A stretch of 44,359 nucleotides of DNA from Verrucomicrobiota bacterium JB023. GTDB lineage: Bacteria > Verrucomicrobiota > Verrucomicrobiia > Verrucomicrobiales > Akkermansiaceae. Under the pieces are notes generated by a model. The model did not search any database and was not told the origin of the DNA. It worked only from the letters and a program-made list of their open reading frames with translations. A program made the translations under genes and the position numbers. Where the stretch lies: the NCBI GenBank assembly GCA_030673895.1, contig JAUTCR010000032.1:1-44359 (forward strand). Direction: 5' to 3'. Positions 16,559 to 25,372 of the stretch are shown in pieces (position 1 is the stretch's first letter; every line of letters begins with the position of its first letter).

Positions 16559-16822
16559 TTAGATGAGGCCGGCCTTCTTCAGCGTGTCGTAAGCACCGTT
16601 CTTATTGATGGTGCGCAGCGCTTTGGCGGTCAGCTTGACTTTGACGAACTTGTCGAGTTCTGGCACCCAGATACGCTTGGTCTGGAGGTTGGGGGTGATC
16701 AGGCGCTTGTTCACTTGGGTGACGTGACGACCAATCCCGCCCTTCTTCTTGGCAAGACCAGAACGGTGGATGCGTCGGCCAACACGCACTTTTGAGCCTC
16801 GGATGCTGCAAACTCTAGACAT
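16559..16822 (-). CDS. rpmB: Large-subunit ribosomal protein bL28
   Basis: An 87-residue basic ribosomal protein, starting [21 protein letters not shown]. It shows the bL28 pattern: C-x-x-x-G-K/S near the start, [20 protein letters not shown] and [20 protein letters not shown]. It is slightly longer than the E. coli protein (78 aa). The ATG at 16822 gives this family-typical start; a longer ORF extending to 17290 is only chance open frame in a basic-codon-rich stretch. It is flanked by lpxK divergently and followed by a terminator, so it is probably monocistronic. Confidence 0.95.
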   Translation of the reverse strand: MSRVCSIRGSKVRVGRRIHRSGLAKKKGGIGRHVTQVNKRLITPNLQTKRIWVPELDKFVKVKLTAKALRTINKNGAYDTLKKAGLI

Positions 16823-17009
16823 AAGGAAAGGTTTCCGGGTTGCGGGGCGGGGAGGAAAGTCTCTTTGAGAAGGTGCGTCAAGTTTTTTCGTTTGAACTTT
16901 CCGGAGTTCGAGCTGTTTTGGCCTCTTTTTTTGGGGTCGGCTTCGTCTGCAGGCGCGATTTTGGGTTTTCCGCGCTTCGCCGATCCGCTTGGTTGGTGAC
17001 GTGGGCAGC

Positions 17010-18215
17010 ATGGGCAATGACCTCGAGAAGTGGGGCGCGGACGTCATCTTCGGCCGCGAGAAAGGTGTCGTGGCCTTCTTTGCCCGCAAGGTCTTTCGCT
17101 TGGTCTCCTTCCTTTTTGGCGGCTTGGTGAGAGGTCGACTTTTCTTGTTTCGCAAGGGAATCAAGCCCCAGGCCCGATTGGGCGTCCGGGTGGTGAGTAT
17201 CGGGAATTTAACGATGGGGGGGACGGGTAAAACGCCGGTGGTCGAGCTGTTTTCCCGGAGTTTGCTCGAGCGGGGGCGGCAGCCGGTCATTCTCAGTCGA
17301 GGTTATAAGAGCAAGCGACTGGGCGAGATCCAGTATTGGAAGGGGAGGAGCGAGGAATACCCGGGAGAGTGGCCGAAGATCGTCAGCGACGGGGAACGGC
17401 TTCGTCTGGCTGTCGATTACGCGGGCGACGAGCCATACATGCTCGCGAAGAATCTTCTCCCTGGAGTCGGGGTAGTGGTTGATCGGGATCGGGTGAAAGG
17501 GGGGCGCTTCGCGGTCAAAGAATTGAATGCGGATATCCTGCTGCTCGACGACGGCTTGCAATACCTCAAACTAGCTCACGGGACGGACATCGTGCTGGTT
17601 GATGCGAAGAACCCTTTCGGGACGAATGCGCTCATCCCGCGGGGTACGCTGCGGGAGCCTCCACGTCATCTCTGTCGCGCCGATTACATTTTCGTCACCC
17701 GCTGTGATGGGCCGCTCGAGAAAGAGCAGATTCGTCGATTGCAGAAATACAACAAGACCGCGCCCATCATCCAAACGCGCCATGCTCCCAAGTATTTGGA
17801 GAACGTCTTTGATGAGCGGGATCGCCTTCCGCTCGAGGCTCTCGACGGACGTCACGTGGCGGCGATTAGCGGGATTGCGGTTCCCGAGAGTTTCCAGCGC
17901 CTGCTGGAGGATTTGGGGGCTCAGGTCCTCTTCCACAAGACCTTCGGCGATCACCAGACTTTCCCTCAGCGCGATGTGGATACCTTCATGGAGCGCTCCT
18001 TGCATCGGGATGCTTGGGTGATCGTGACAACGGAGAAGGACGCGGTCCGTTTCCCCCGGCCGACAGAGATGGATGTGCCCGTCTATTTCCTGCGTATCGA
18101 GGTCGAGATCATCGAAGGATTGGATGAGTGGGAGAAGTGCCTGGACCGGCTTTGCGAGTTTGAAGAACTGCCTCCTTCCGAATGGGCTCGCCAGCAAAGG
18201 CTGGCCCAAGCCTGA
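17010..18215 (+). CDS. lpxK: Tetraacyldisaccharide 4'-kinase
   Basis: Phosphorylates the 4' position of the lipid A disaccharide precursor at the inner membrane, an essential step of LPS synthesis. Signatures: a single N-terminal hydrophobic helix (about 22-42), [17 protein letters not shown] (P-loop at about 70-75), [20 protein letters not shown] and [15 protein letters not shown] with LpxK-typical acidic residues, and VTTEKDAVR near the end. At 401 aa it is longer than E. coli LpxK (328) because of the extended N- and C-terminal regions. The ATG at 17010 is preferred over a TTG at 16989. bamA follows 86 bases downstream, so envelope genes are clustered. Confidence 0.95.
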   Translation: MGNDLEKWGADVIFGREKGVVAFFARKVFRLVSFLFGGLVRGRLFLFRKGIKPQARLGVRVVSIGNLTMGGTGKTPVVELFSRSLLERGRQPVILSRGYKSKRLGEIQYWKGRSEEYPGEWPKIVSDGERLRLAVDYAGDEPYMLAKNLLPGVGVVVDRDRVKGGRFAVKELNADILLLDDGLQYLKLAHGTDIVLVDAKNPFGTNALIPRGTLREPPRHLCRADYIFVTRCDGPLEKEQIRRLQKYNKTAPIIQTRHAPKYLENVFDERDRLPLEALDGRHVAAISGIAVPESFQRLLEDLGAQVLFHKTFGDHQTFPQRDVDTFMERSLHRDAWVIVTTEKDAVRFPRPTEMDVPVYFLRIEVEIIEGLDEWEKCLDRLCEFEELPPSEWARQQRLAQA

Positions 18216-18301
18216 AATTCCGTTCGCAAAGCCCGGATCATGGCAGGTTTGCTTATCTCTGCTCTTGACGAAAGAAAGCTGGCAGGGGCGAGATAGCCGC
18301 G

Positions 18302-20635
18302 ATGAATTCCGGATTGATCGCAACTTCGCGTTTTGGCGTCGTGGGAGGAATATTGATGATGCTTGCGGCACTTGCCGGAAGCTTGTTCGGCCAGGATTTC
18401 CTGGAAGATGCCACGGTGAAGGTATCCAGCGTCGAGGTGCGGTATAATGGTCCCAAGACCGTTGATGAAACTCGACTGCGGAGCTTTATCTCGACCAAGT
18501 CCGGCCAGGTTTTCAGTGCTGAGGCAGTCGATGAGGACGCCAAGCGTCTTTACGAGAGTGGTCTGGTGGAGGACGTGCAAGTCCTCGGTGAGGAAGTGAG
18601 CGGGGGAGTGAAAGTCATCTACGAGGTGACCACCCGGGGAGTCGTCGACGTTGTCGGCTTTGATGGCAATAGCATCTTCAGCGACAAGAAGCTGGCCAAG
18701 GAGACCAAGCTGAATGCGGGGGAAATCCTGAGTGACGCCAAGATTCTGCAGGCTCGGCGGAATCTTGAAACCTACTACCAAGGCTACGGCTTCCCTGACG
18801 TCCGCATCGACCACCGCTTGCAAGACGAGGGCGATGGGGTGACCGCTCTCATCTTCGTCATCAACGAGGGCACCAAGAGCGAGGTCCGGAAGATTCGTTT
18901 CCAAGGCAATCAGGCCTTCAAGGAGCAGGATCTCAAGCGGGAGATGGAGACCAAGCAGAAAGGAATTTTCTCTTTCATTACCAAATCCGGCCGCATCGAC
19001 AACCAGCAGCTGGCTCGCGACCTCGAGAGCATTCGCGCATTTTACCAAGACAACGGGTACCTGCGCGCGACCGTTTCCGAAGCGGAGCGAATCCCCGTCA
19101 AGGACGGCCGGGTCGACCTGCTCATCAACGTCGCCGAGGGGCAGAAATACACCGTCAATCAGATTCAATTCGGTCCCATGACCGTCTTCACCCCCGAGGA
19201 ACTGATGCCGGCCTTGAGCCTCGTTGCTGGTCAGCCTTACTCGGCCTCCAAGGTCAATGATGACCAACGGGCCATCCGGAGCTACTACGGCTCGCGCGGC
19301 TATGCTGATGCCAATGTCTCGGCGGAGGTCGTCGATGCGGGACCCGGCTTGGTGAACATCGTTTATCGAGTGCGCGAAGGGAAGCGCTACAAGGTGGGCA
19401 AGGTCGTCATCCAGGGTAACGACAAAACCAAAGACCGCGTGATTCGGCAGGAAGTTCCCATGAAGCCGGGTGATTACTTCAATTCGGTCGACGTCGAGAC
19501 CACCCGCAAGCGTTTGCAGAACCTTCGCTACTTCGACGGCGTGCAGGTATCTGGCGACACCAGTTCGCGTGCCGGCTATCGCGATCTGAACATTCTCGTC
19601 AACGAGACCAAGACCGGTGAGATTAACTTCGGGGCGGGTTTCAGTTCGATCGACAACGTCGTGGGCTACGTCAATCTGGAGCAACGGAACTTTGATATCA
19701 TGAATCCATGGCGCTTCACTGGTGGAGGCCAGCGCTTCAGCATGCAGCTGAAGCTCGGTAGCGAGCGTCGGGACTTCAAGATTTCCCTTACCGAGCCCTG
19801 GTTCCTGGGCCAGCGCCTCGCCCTTGGTGGTGAGTTGTATTTCCAAGACCGCTACTACCTCAGCCCCGAGTATGATCAGCGCAACGTCGGGGGAGCGGTA
19901 TTCATCCGTAAGGCCGTGGGACGCCGGGCCTACGTTCGTGCCGAATACCGTCTGGAGGATATCCGGTTGGATGTGGATGATACCAGTTCGGATGCATTCA
20001 TGGCTGAGGATGGTTCTTACATCCGCAGCGCCCTTGGGGTGACCTATGTTTACGATAGCCGGGACAGTATCATCCTCCCACGGAAGGGACACAAGGCGAC
20101 TGTCGGGCTGACGCTGGGTGTCGGTGGTGATGTCGAGACATACACCTTGGAGGCCAGCGGCTCGAAGCACTGGGGCTTGCCTTACGATATCATCTTCAAC
20201 CTGAGCGGCGCCGCAGCGACGGTGGACAGCTACGGGGATGGCGATGTTCCCATCTTTGACCGTCAGTTCTTGGGTGGATCCCGTGACTTGCGAGGCTTCG
20301 AATACCGTGACCTGGGTCTCCGGGACAATGAGGGTGCCAATGCGACCAATGAGGCGCTGGGGGGCAAAACCTCCGCGTATCTCTCGGCTGAAATGACCTT
20401 CCCGATTGTAGAAAATGTCCGTGGTGCTGCCTTCGTCGATGCGGGCTTTGTCAATGTGGACGCGTTCGATTTCTCGCCCAGCGATCTCTACGGTGATGCG
20501 GGCCTTGGTTTGAGACTTGACCTCCCCTTCGGCCCCTTGGCGCTGGACTACGCGGTCCCAGTCTTGGTTCCCACCGATGACGATGAGGCAGACAAGGGCG
20601 GGCAGTTCAGCTTCTACCTGAACTACCAGTATTGA
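18302..20635 (+). CDS. bamA: Outer membrane protein assembly factor BamA
   Basis: Core of the BAM machine that folds beta-barrel proteins into the outer membrane. The signal peptide ends near LFGQ/DF (residue about 29). Several POTRA repeats follow to about residue 430 (for example IRFQGNQAFKEQDL and VVIQGNDKTKDRVIRQEVP). A 16-strand barrel follows with the surface loop 6 signature region (QFLGGSRDLRGFEYRDLG, the VRGY/F-type motif). The protein ends FYLNYQY with an aromatic terminal residue. 777 aa, normal length. A Skp/OmpH gene, common next to bamA elsewhere, is absent; ptsN follows. Confidence 0.97.
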   Translation: MNSGLIATSRFGVVGGILMMLAALAGSLFGQDFLEDATVKVSSVEVRYNGPKTVDETRLRSFISTKSGQVFSAEAVDEDAKRLYESGLVEDVQVLGEEVSGGVKVIYEVTTRGVVDVVGFDGNSIFSDKKLAKETKLNAGEILSDAKILQARRNLETYYQGYGFPDVRIDHRLQDEGDGVTALIFVINEGTKSEVRKIRFQGNQAFKEQDLKREMETKQKGIFSFITKSGRIDNQQLARDLESIRAFYQDNGYLRATVSEAERIPVKDGRVDLLINVAEGQKYTVNQIQFGPMTVFTPEELMPALSLVAGQPYSASKVNDDQRAIRSYYGSRGYADANVSAEVVDAGPGLVNIVYRVREGKRYKVGKVVIQGNDKTKDRVIRQEVPMKPGDYFNSVDVETTRKRLQNLRYFDGVQVSGDTSSRAGYRDLNILVNETKTGEINFGAGFSSIDNVVGYVNLEQRNFDIMNPWRFTGGGQRFSMQLKLGSERRDFKISLTEPWFLGQRLALGGELYFQDRYYLSPEYDQRNVGGAVFIRKAVGRRAYVRAEYRLEDIRLDVDDTSSDAFMAEDGSYIRSALGVTYVYDSRDSIILPRKGHKATVGLTLGVGGDVETYTLEASGSKHWGLPYDIIFNLSGAAATVDSYGDGDVPIFDRQFLGGSRDLRGFEYRDLGLRDNEGANATNEALGGKTSAYLSAEMTFPIVENVRGAAFVDAGFVNVDAFDFSPSDLYGDAGLGLRLDLPFGPLALDYAVPVLVPTDDDEADKGGQFSFYLNYQY

Positions 20636-20699
20636 TGTTCTTCTGAGTAGTTCGTAATTTCATCTTTGCTTGCGTGACCGCTGGAAAGTGGTAAATCGA

Positions 20700-20722
20700 G
20701 GGAGTGCCCGCTGGGCGCTCCC
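20700..20722 (+). promoter_or_regulatory. Stem-loop just upstream of the ptsN start
   Basis: GGGAG-t-GCCC (20700-20709) pairs with GGGC-g-CTCCC (20713-20722) around GCT. It ends nine bases before the ptsN ATG. It contains the only Shine-Dalgarno-like GGAG nearby, in its 5' arm, and is followed by TATTCATT, not a T-run. It may end bamA transcripts or control ptsN translation. Confidence 0.5.
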
Positions 20723-20731
20723 TATTCATTC

Positions 20732-21184
20732 ATGAAACTGGCGAATCTCCTTCACGAAGATCAGGTGGTGTTGAAATTGCACTCCCGGACCTGCGGAGAA
20801 GTGATGGAAGAACTGGTCGATCTTCTGGCCCGGCAGGGCAAACTTCACAATGGGATGCGGGATCGAGCCTTGAAGGCTTTGCAGAATCGCGAGAGCCAGA
20901 TCAGCACCGGTATAGGTTGCGGAGTGGGCTTGCCCCACGCTTATGTTGAAGGTCTCAACGAAGTTCTGGCCGTCTTTGGGAAGTCCAAGGCGGGGCTGGA
21001 ATTTGATTCCTGCGACCACGCTCCCGTCCATTTTGTCGTCATGTTGCTCATCCCGGAAGAGGAGAAGACGCAGCATTTGCTGACCTTGGCTGATATCGGG
21101 AAGCGTTTCCTCAGTTGCGAGACGAGAAAGGGTTTGGCTGCGGCAGGGACTCCTTCGGAGGTCATCTCCATTCTTTCACGTTAA
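20732..21184 (+). CDS. ptsN: PTS EIIA-type protein (PtsN-like)
   Basis: A 150-residue phosphocarrier of the nitrogen-type PTS, phosphorylated on His69 in GIGCGVGLPHAYV. EIIA-Ntr proteins regulate potassium, nitrogen and envelope functions instead of moving sugars. The rest shows the family pattern: VVLKLHSRTCGEVMEELVDLL at the N-terminus, RESQISTGIG before the site, and VMLLIPEEEKTQHLLTLADI. No EIIB/EIIC is adjacent, as usual. It is placed after bamA with a stem-loop in between. Confidence 0.93.
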   Translation: MKLANLLHEDQVVLKLHSRTCGEVMEELVDLLARQGKLHNGMRDRALKALQNRESQISTGIGCGVGLPHAYVEGLNEVLAVFGKSKAGLEFDSCDHAPVHFVVMLLIPEEEKTQHLLTLADIGKRFLSCETRKGLAAAGTPSEVISILSR

Positions 21185-21253
21185 ACTGACTGGTTGGGAG
21201 ACGACTGGTAGTTCGAGGGTATCCCGCATCTCCCTAGGAACTTGGGCGAGCCG

Positions 21254-21769
21254 ATGACCAGTCAGGATCCCGGCCAACAAGGCATCGAGTTCACTGCCCG
21301 TGACCAGAGGTGGATCGCTCATGCCATCATGTGGATCCTCTTCCTTGGTATGGGTCTTTGTGCTTGGGTCGAGGATCGCCGGACACCGGGCATCCTTTTT
21401 GAAGTGTTTCTCTATTTCGTGGCGACTTGGGTGGTTCCGGTCTTGCTCTTCGTCTTGGGTGCCAAGCTCACGTTCAGGCTCTCTCTTTTCATTGCCGATG
21501 GCGGGATGTGGCTATTGCGGCGGCCCTTCCGGCGACCGCGGCGTCTCGCTGCGGTTCGAGCGGTGACGTCGGTGAATAATGGGACTTCCCGTTATTTCCA
21601 GGGGCTCACGGTGGATGGCCAACGGGTGATCTTTGGGAGGTCCCTCAAGACCCCGAGCTATGAGCAATTGAAGGAGTTTCTCGATTCCGCGGGTTGCCTG
21701 CAGTCCCACTTGGATCTCCATCCCGGAGTGACGGAGGCATCTGGCAGGAGCAAGAACTACCGCTTTTGA
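21254..21769 (+). CDS. Two-TM hypothetical membrane protein with beta-rich C-terminal domain
   Basis: The ATG at 21254 is preferred over a TTG at 21242. A short hydrophilic N-terminus is followed by TM spans at about 24-42 (IAHAIMWILFLGMGLCAW) and about 50-75 (LFEVFLYFVATWVVPVLLF). A basic linker RRPFRRPRRLAAVR and a soluble domain with VTSVNNGTSRYFQGLTVDG follow, consistent with a small beta-rich cytoplasmic domain. The layout resembles the protein at 7052-7540. Function unknown; argS follows 89 bases downstream and its frame overlaps none of it. Confidence 0.75.
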   Translation: MTSQDPGQQGIEFTARDQRWIAHAIMWILFLGMGLCAWVEDRRTPGILFEVFLYFVATWVVPVLLFVLGAKLTFRLSLFIADGGMWLLRRPFRRPRRLAAVRAVTSVNNGTSRYFQGLTVDGQRVIFGRSLKTPSYEQLKEFLDSAGCLQSHLDLHPGVTEASGRSKNYRF

Positions 21770-21858
21770 GGGGAATTGATCCTCCTGCTCAGGAACGCGT
21801 CTTTGTGATTCCGGATCGCGGGCTTGAAAATCACGCTTCTCTGGGCCTACCAAACAGC

Positions 21859-23619
21859 ATGACGTTGGCCGATTTATTGCGCGAAAAGCTGGTGGCGGCA
21901 GTGGCTGCTGCCGGAGTGGAAGGAGAGTCCTTGTCCAAGGTGGATGTAGTGGCCTCTGCCGACGTTCGCCATGGCGATTATCAGTCGAATGCTGCCATGA
22001 TGTTGGCCAAGGCCGCGAAGATGAATCCGCGTGCATTGGCTGAGAAGGTGGTGGAGAGCTTGACAGGAGAGCTGGCGGGCCAGGCGTCTTGCTCAATCGC
22101 CGGCCCAGGTTTTATCAATTTTCGTATCGAACCCGGCTTCTTTGCGGAGCAGCTGGGTGCGCTGCTTCAGGACGAGCGATTGGGAGTGCCCAAGACGAGC
22201 GAGGCGCAAACCATCGTGGTTGATTTCTCTGCGCCGAATGTCGCCAAGCCGATGCATGTTGGGCACATCCGCTCCACTGTTATTGGCGAGTCATTGGCTC
22301 GGATCGCGGCATTCATGGGCCACGAGGTGATTCGGGACAACCATATCGGGGACTGGGGCACCCAGTTCGGCATGGTTTTGTGGGCTTGGAAGAAAGGTGT
22401 CGATGAGCGGGCTCTGGAAGAGAACCCCCTTGTGGAGCTACTGCGCCTCTACCGGACCGGCAGCGCGGCCTCCAAGGCAGATGAGTCAGTCGCCAATGAG
22501 TGCCGGGCGGAACTCGTCAAATTACAACAAGGCGACGAAGAAAATCTCGGCATTTGGGAGCGCTGCATCGACCTCTCGAAGAAAGGGCTGGAGTCGATCT
22601 ACGACCGCTTGGAAGTGACCTTCGACCACTGGCTGGGGGAAAGCGCCTACAACGATTCTCTCGCGGGAGTGGTCGAGCAACTCATTAGCGAAGGCCATGC
22701 TCGTGAGAGCGAGGGCGCAATCTGCGTTTATTCAGGCGGTCAGGAAGAGCCAAAGAAGGATCCCTTCCTCAAGAAAGGCGAGGATGGCTTTGTTGATTAT
22801 CCGCTGATCGTGCGCAAAAATGACGGGGGCTTCAACTACGCTACCACCGACATCGCGACCATCGATTTCCGCCTGAAGGAATGGAATGCGGACGTCATCT
22901 GGTATGTCGTCGACTTCCGTCAAGAGGATCACTTCTCCCGGCTTTTTGATATTGCGAAACGCCGGGGCTGCGAGGCCGAGCTGGTGCATGTGAAGTTCGG
23001 AACAATCCTCGGGAAGGATGGCACCCCGCTTAAGACGAGGGCCGGGGACTTGCCTCAGCTCGAGGATGTCATCAACGACGCGGTCAGTGCGGCACGGCAA
23101 TCAGTCGAGGAGAAGAGCCAGCTGGAGACCGCGGAAGAGAAGGAGAAGCTTTCTGAACTCATCGGGCTCAGCGCGATCAAGTTCATGGAGCTCAGCCATC
23201 GCCGGGAGTCCGACTACACGTATGATCTGGAGAAAATGGTTTCTCTGGAGGGGGATACGGCCCCCTATTTGCAATACAGCTATGTTCGTTGTCGCAGCAT
23301 CTTCCGCAAGCTGGAGGAGGAGGTCGAGCTGGCTGGAGAAGGGCTGATCTTGCAAGACGACCGGGAAATCAATCTGGCACGGGTCATCTGTCGCTTTGGT
23401 GAGATTGTCCCGCAGGTCCTCGTCGATCTGCGTCCCAATACCCTGGCCTCCTATCTCCTCGATTTGGCCCGCGCCTATCATTCCTTCTTCCAAGCCTGCC
23501 CTGTGCTCAAGTCGGAGGGAGAGGTTCGCCGGACTCGTTTGGTTCTTTGTGAACTGACGGCCCGTGTCCTTGAGAAAGGTCTCGGGCTTCTCGGTATCAG
23601 GGTGCCGGAGCGGATGTAG
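21859..23619 (+). CDS. argS: Arginyl-tRNA synthetase
   Basis: Class I synthetase charging tRNA-Arg. The ATG at 21859 (MTLADLLREKLVAAV) is chosen over the long ORF start at 21694, which overlaps the preceding gene. Signatures: the N-terminal Add1 domain (about 1-115), VDFSAPNVAKPMHVGHIRST with the HIGH motif (HVGH), RDNHIGDWGTQFGM, and FGTILGKDGTPLKTRAGD in place of KMSKS. The C-terminal DALR anticodon domain has YLQYSYVRCRSI and ends LGIRVPERM. 586 aa, normal length. Confidence 0.97.
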   Translation: MTLADLLREKLVAAVAAAGVEGESLSKVDVVASADVRHGDYQSNAAMMLAKAAKMNPRALAEKVVESLTGELAGQASCSIAGPGFINFRIEPGFFAEQLGALLQDERLGVPKTSEAQTIVVDFSAPNVAKPMHVGHIRSTVIGESLARIAAFMGHEVIRDNHIGDWGTQFGMVLWAWKKGVDERALEENPLVELLRLYRTGSAASKADESVANECRAELVKLQQGDEENLGIWERCIDLSKKGLESIYDRLEVTFDHWLGESAYNDSLAGVVEQLISEGHARESEGAICVYSGGQEEPKKDPFLKKGEDGFVDYPLIVRKNDGGFNYATTDIATIDFRLKEWNADVIWYVVDFRQEDHFSRLFDIAKRRGCEAELVHVKFGTILGKDGTPLKTRAGDLPQLEDVINDAVSAARQSVEEKSQLETAEEKEKLSELIGLSAIKFMELSHRRESDYTYDLEKMVSLEGDTAPYLQYSYVRCRSIFRKLEEEVELAGEGLILQDDREINLARVICRFGEIVPQVLVDLRPNTLASYLLDLARAYHSFFQACPVLKSEGEVRRTRLVLCELTARVLEKGLGLLGIRVPERM

Positions 23620-23656
23620 TTGGCCTTGGGCTGCCTTGGGCTACCTCAGCAATAAA

Positions 23657-23693
23657 CAAAAAACCCTCCACGAACTCGTTGGAGGGTTTTCTT
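23657..23693. terminator. Bidirectional intrinsic terminator between argS and hpf
   Basis: AAAACCCTCCA and TGGAGGGTTTT form a perfect stem of about 11 bp around a 9-base loop, with A-rich and T-rich flanks. It can end argS on the plus strand and hpf on the minus strand, which converge here. Confidence 0.93.
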
Positions 23694-23732
23694 GTAAATA
23701 GGAGGTGAGCTAGTCAGCTCGGAACTAGCCGC

Positions 23733-24323
23733 TCACTGGCTGGGAAGCTCGACGAGCGCGTATTCGCCATCCTTCCGGCGATAGACGAGCTGGTTGATGT
23801 TGCGTCGGGCATTCTTGAAAAGCACGAAAGGCTTCTCGGACAATTCCAGCTCCATAATGGCTTCTTCCTTGTAGAGGGTGCGCATGCGGTAGCCTTCCCG
23901 GTGGACGATGAAGGGCTCGGGATCCTGCTCGGACTCTTCGGGGTGATCGAGGGCTGCCTCATTGAACCAGCGCTCCTCGAGGTGCTTGATCGTGTTTTCC
24001 GGCTTCGGGCGATGCTTCTTCAACAGGCGAGTCTTCTGTTTGCGCATCCGGCGGGCGATCTTGTCGATCGTCTGATCGATACTCTTATACATGTCCTCGG
24101 TCTCGGAAGAGGCCTCGATCACGATATGATTGGCGCAAAAGAGAATGATCTCGGCGATATGTCGGTTCTTTTGAACGTCAAGAATGGCCTTGGCCTCGAT
24201 GATGCGGGGGTAGTCAAGCGAGAGACCGTCGATCTTGCTCGTCGCGTAATCGCGGAGAGAGTCGGTTGGGTCTTCGTGACGTACGGTAACAACGATGGGT
24301 GCATCAACATTTGCGGTTTTCAT
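23733..24323 (-). CDS. hpf: Ribosome hibernation-promoting factor, long form
   Basis: A 196-residue protein that binds 70S ribosomes in stationary phase and, in its long form, joins them into 100S dimers. The N-terminal HPF domain covers about 1-105 (VTVRHEDPTDSLRDYATSKI, beta strands, then basic RRMRKQKTRLLKKHR). An acidic linker follows. The C-terminal dimerisation domain has VHREGYRMRTLYKEEAIMEL, KPFVLFKNARRNINQLVYRR and GEYALVELP, characteristic of long HPF. It is monocistronic as far as seen and ends at the shared terminator. Confidence 0.95.
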   Translation of the reverse strand: MKTANVDAPIVVTVRHEDPTDSLRDYATSKIDGLSLDYPRIIEAKAILDVQKNRHIAEIILFCANHIVIEASSETEDMYKSIDQTIDKIARRMRKQKTRLLKKHRPKPENTIKHLEERWFNEAALDHPEESEQDPEPFIVHREGYRMRTLYKEEAIMELELSEKPFVLFKNARRNINQLVYRRKDGEYALVELPSQ

Positions 24324-24421
24324 TTCTTTTACTTCTACGGATTTTTAGTCCACTCCGAAGCTAGCGCAGTATCTCGCTGATTTCCAAGCAAGAGTTGTGG
24401 AAAATGGAGCGAATCCTGCCG

Positions 24422-25216
24422 TCAGCTGATCGGGAAGCCTGCGCGACGGGCCACTCCCCGCGCTTTCTCGAAGTCCCGCGCGATCTCCGAGGGATGATGG
24501 GCATCGGAATTGATGGTCAGAGGGATACGCGCCTCGGCCGCGAGCTGGAGAAACTCCTCGGCAGGGTATTGCTCGGCACAGGGCTTGTGCCAGCCTGCGG
24601 TGTTGAGCTCGATAGCTTTTCCTGTTTCCGCAAGGGCCTCGATCACAGGGAGGTAGAAGCGTTTGAGATCGCCGGAAGGACCCGGTGAAAACTTCTTGAT
24701 GAGATCGGGATGTCCGTGGATTTCGAAAAGATCGCTCCGGACCATCGCCTCATATTCCTTCCAATAGAGTGTCCACAGATCGTTGAGATCGCTATCCCCG
24801 AGAGAGTTCCACACGGAGAGGTGGGCGGGATTGTCAAAATCCCAGCGGGCTCCGGTGATGGGGCGGGGCAGATAATGGATCGAGCCGATCAGGTAATCCC
24901 AGTCGCGGCAAGTCCTCAGCCATTCCAGATGCCCCCGGGCTCCCGGGAGCCAATCGCATTCGAGAGCGGCCAAGATGGTCAGGTTATCAGGGGCGTGAGC
25001 CCTGGCCTCGGCAATCCAGTCATCATACTCCGGAAGCTGATCGACGGTCATGCGCCAGTCGTCAAAAGGCTCGGGAAGGTGGGGCGCATGGTCGGAGATG
25101 CCATAGACCTCGAGCCTGGCAGCGACGGCTGCGGCAACGTATTCGGCAGGGGTCCCTTCCGCGTGCTGGCAGAGGGGAGTGTGGGTATGGAGATCAGCGT
25201 TGGGGTGAAGTTTCAC
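24422..25216 (-). CDS. hisJ: Histidinol-phosphatase (PHP family)
   Basis: PHP-fold metallophosphatase, probably HisJ-type, hydrolysing histidinol phosphate in histidine synthesis. Signature: NADLHTHTPLCQHAEGTP near the N-terminus with the metal-binding HxH, ISDHAPHLPEPF, and GSIHYLP in the middle. Later blocks include EIHGHPDLIKKF and INSDAHHPSEI. The GTG at 25216 gives VKLHPNADLHTH directly (264 aa); a longer ORF begins at another GTG at 25318 but adds an unconserved stretch of about 34 residues. No his genes are adjacent, so another small-molecule phosphatase role remains possible. Confidence 0.85.
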   Translation of the reverse strand: MKLHPNADLHTHTPLCQHAEGTPAEYVAAAVAARLEVYGISDHAPHLPEPFDDWRMTVDQLPEYDDWIAEARAHAPDNLTILAALECDWLPGARGHLEWLRTCRDWDYLIGSIHYLPRPITGARWDFDNPAHLSVWNSLGDSDLNDLWTLYWKEYEAMVRSDLFEIHGHPDLIKKFSPGPSGDLKRFYLPVIEALAETGKAIELNTAGWHKPCAEQYPAEEFLQLAAEARIPLTINSDAHHPSEIARDFEKARGVARRAGFPIS

Positions 25217-25372
25217 GAGGACGGTTAGGGGCGAAGTAATCCCAATCTCGGTCGATCTCGAAATGAAAAATTGATAAAACGGCGAGATGACCAGTTTGAC
25301 GTTGTGAGCTGGTGACACGGCGGTTAGTCTGCCTGCACCAGCTTATTGTGCTGGCATTTTTTTCCTGGAAAT

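Noticed and set aside
16823-17290. Long N-terminal extension of the rpmB ORF
   Set aside because: bL28 is complete from ATG 16822. The extension is Lys/Arg/Pro-rich chance reading overlapping lpxK.
18083-20170. A 695-codon minus-strand ORF
   Set aside because: It lies antisense to lpxK and bamA, which have complete, recognisable domains. It is a shadow caused by high GC.
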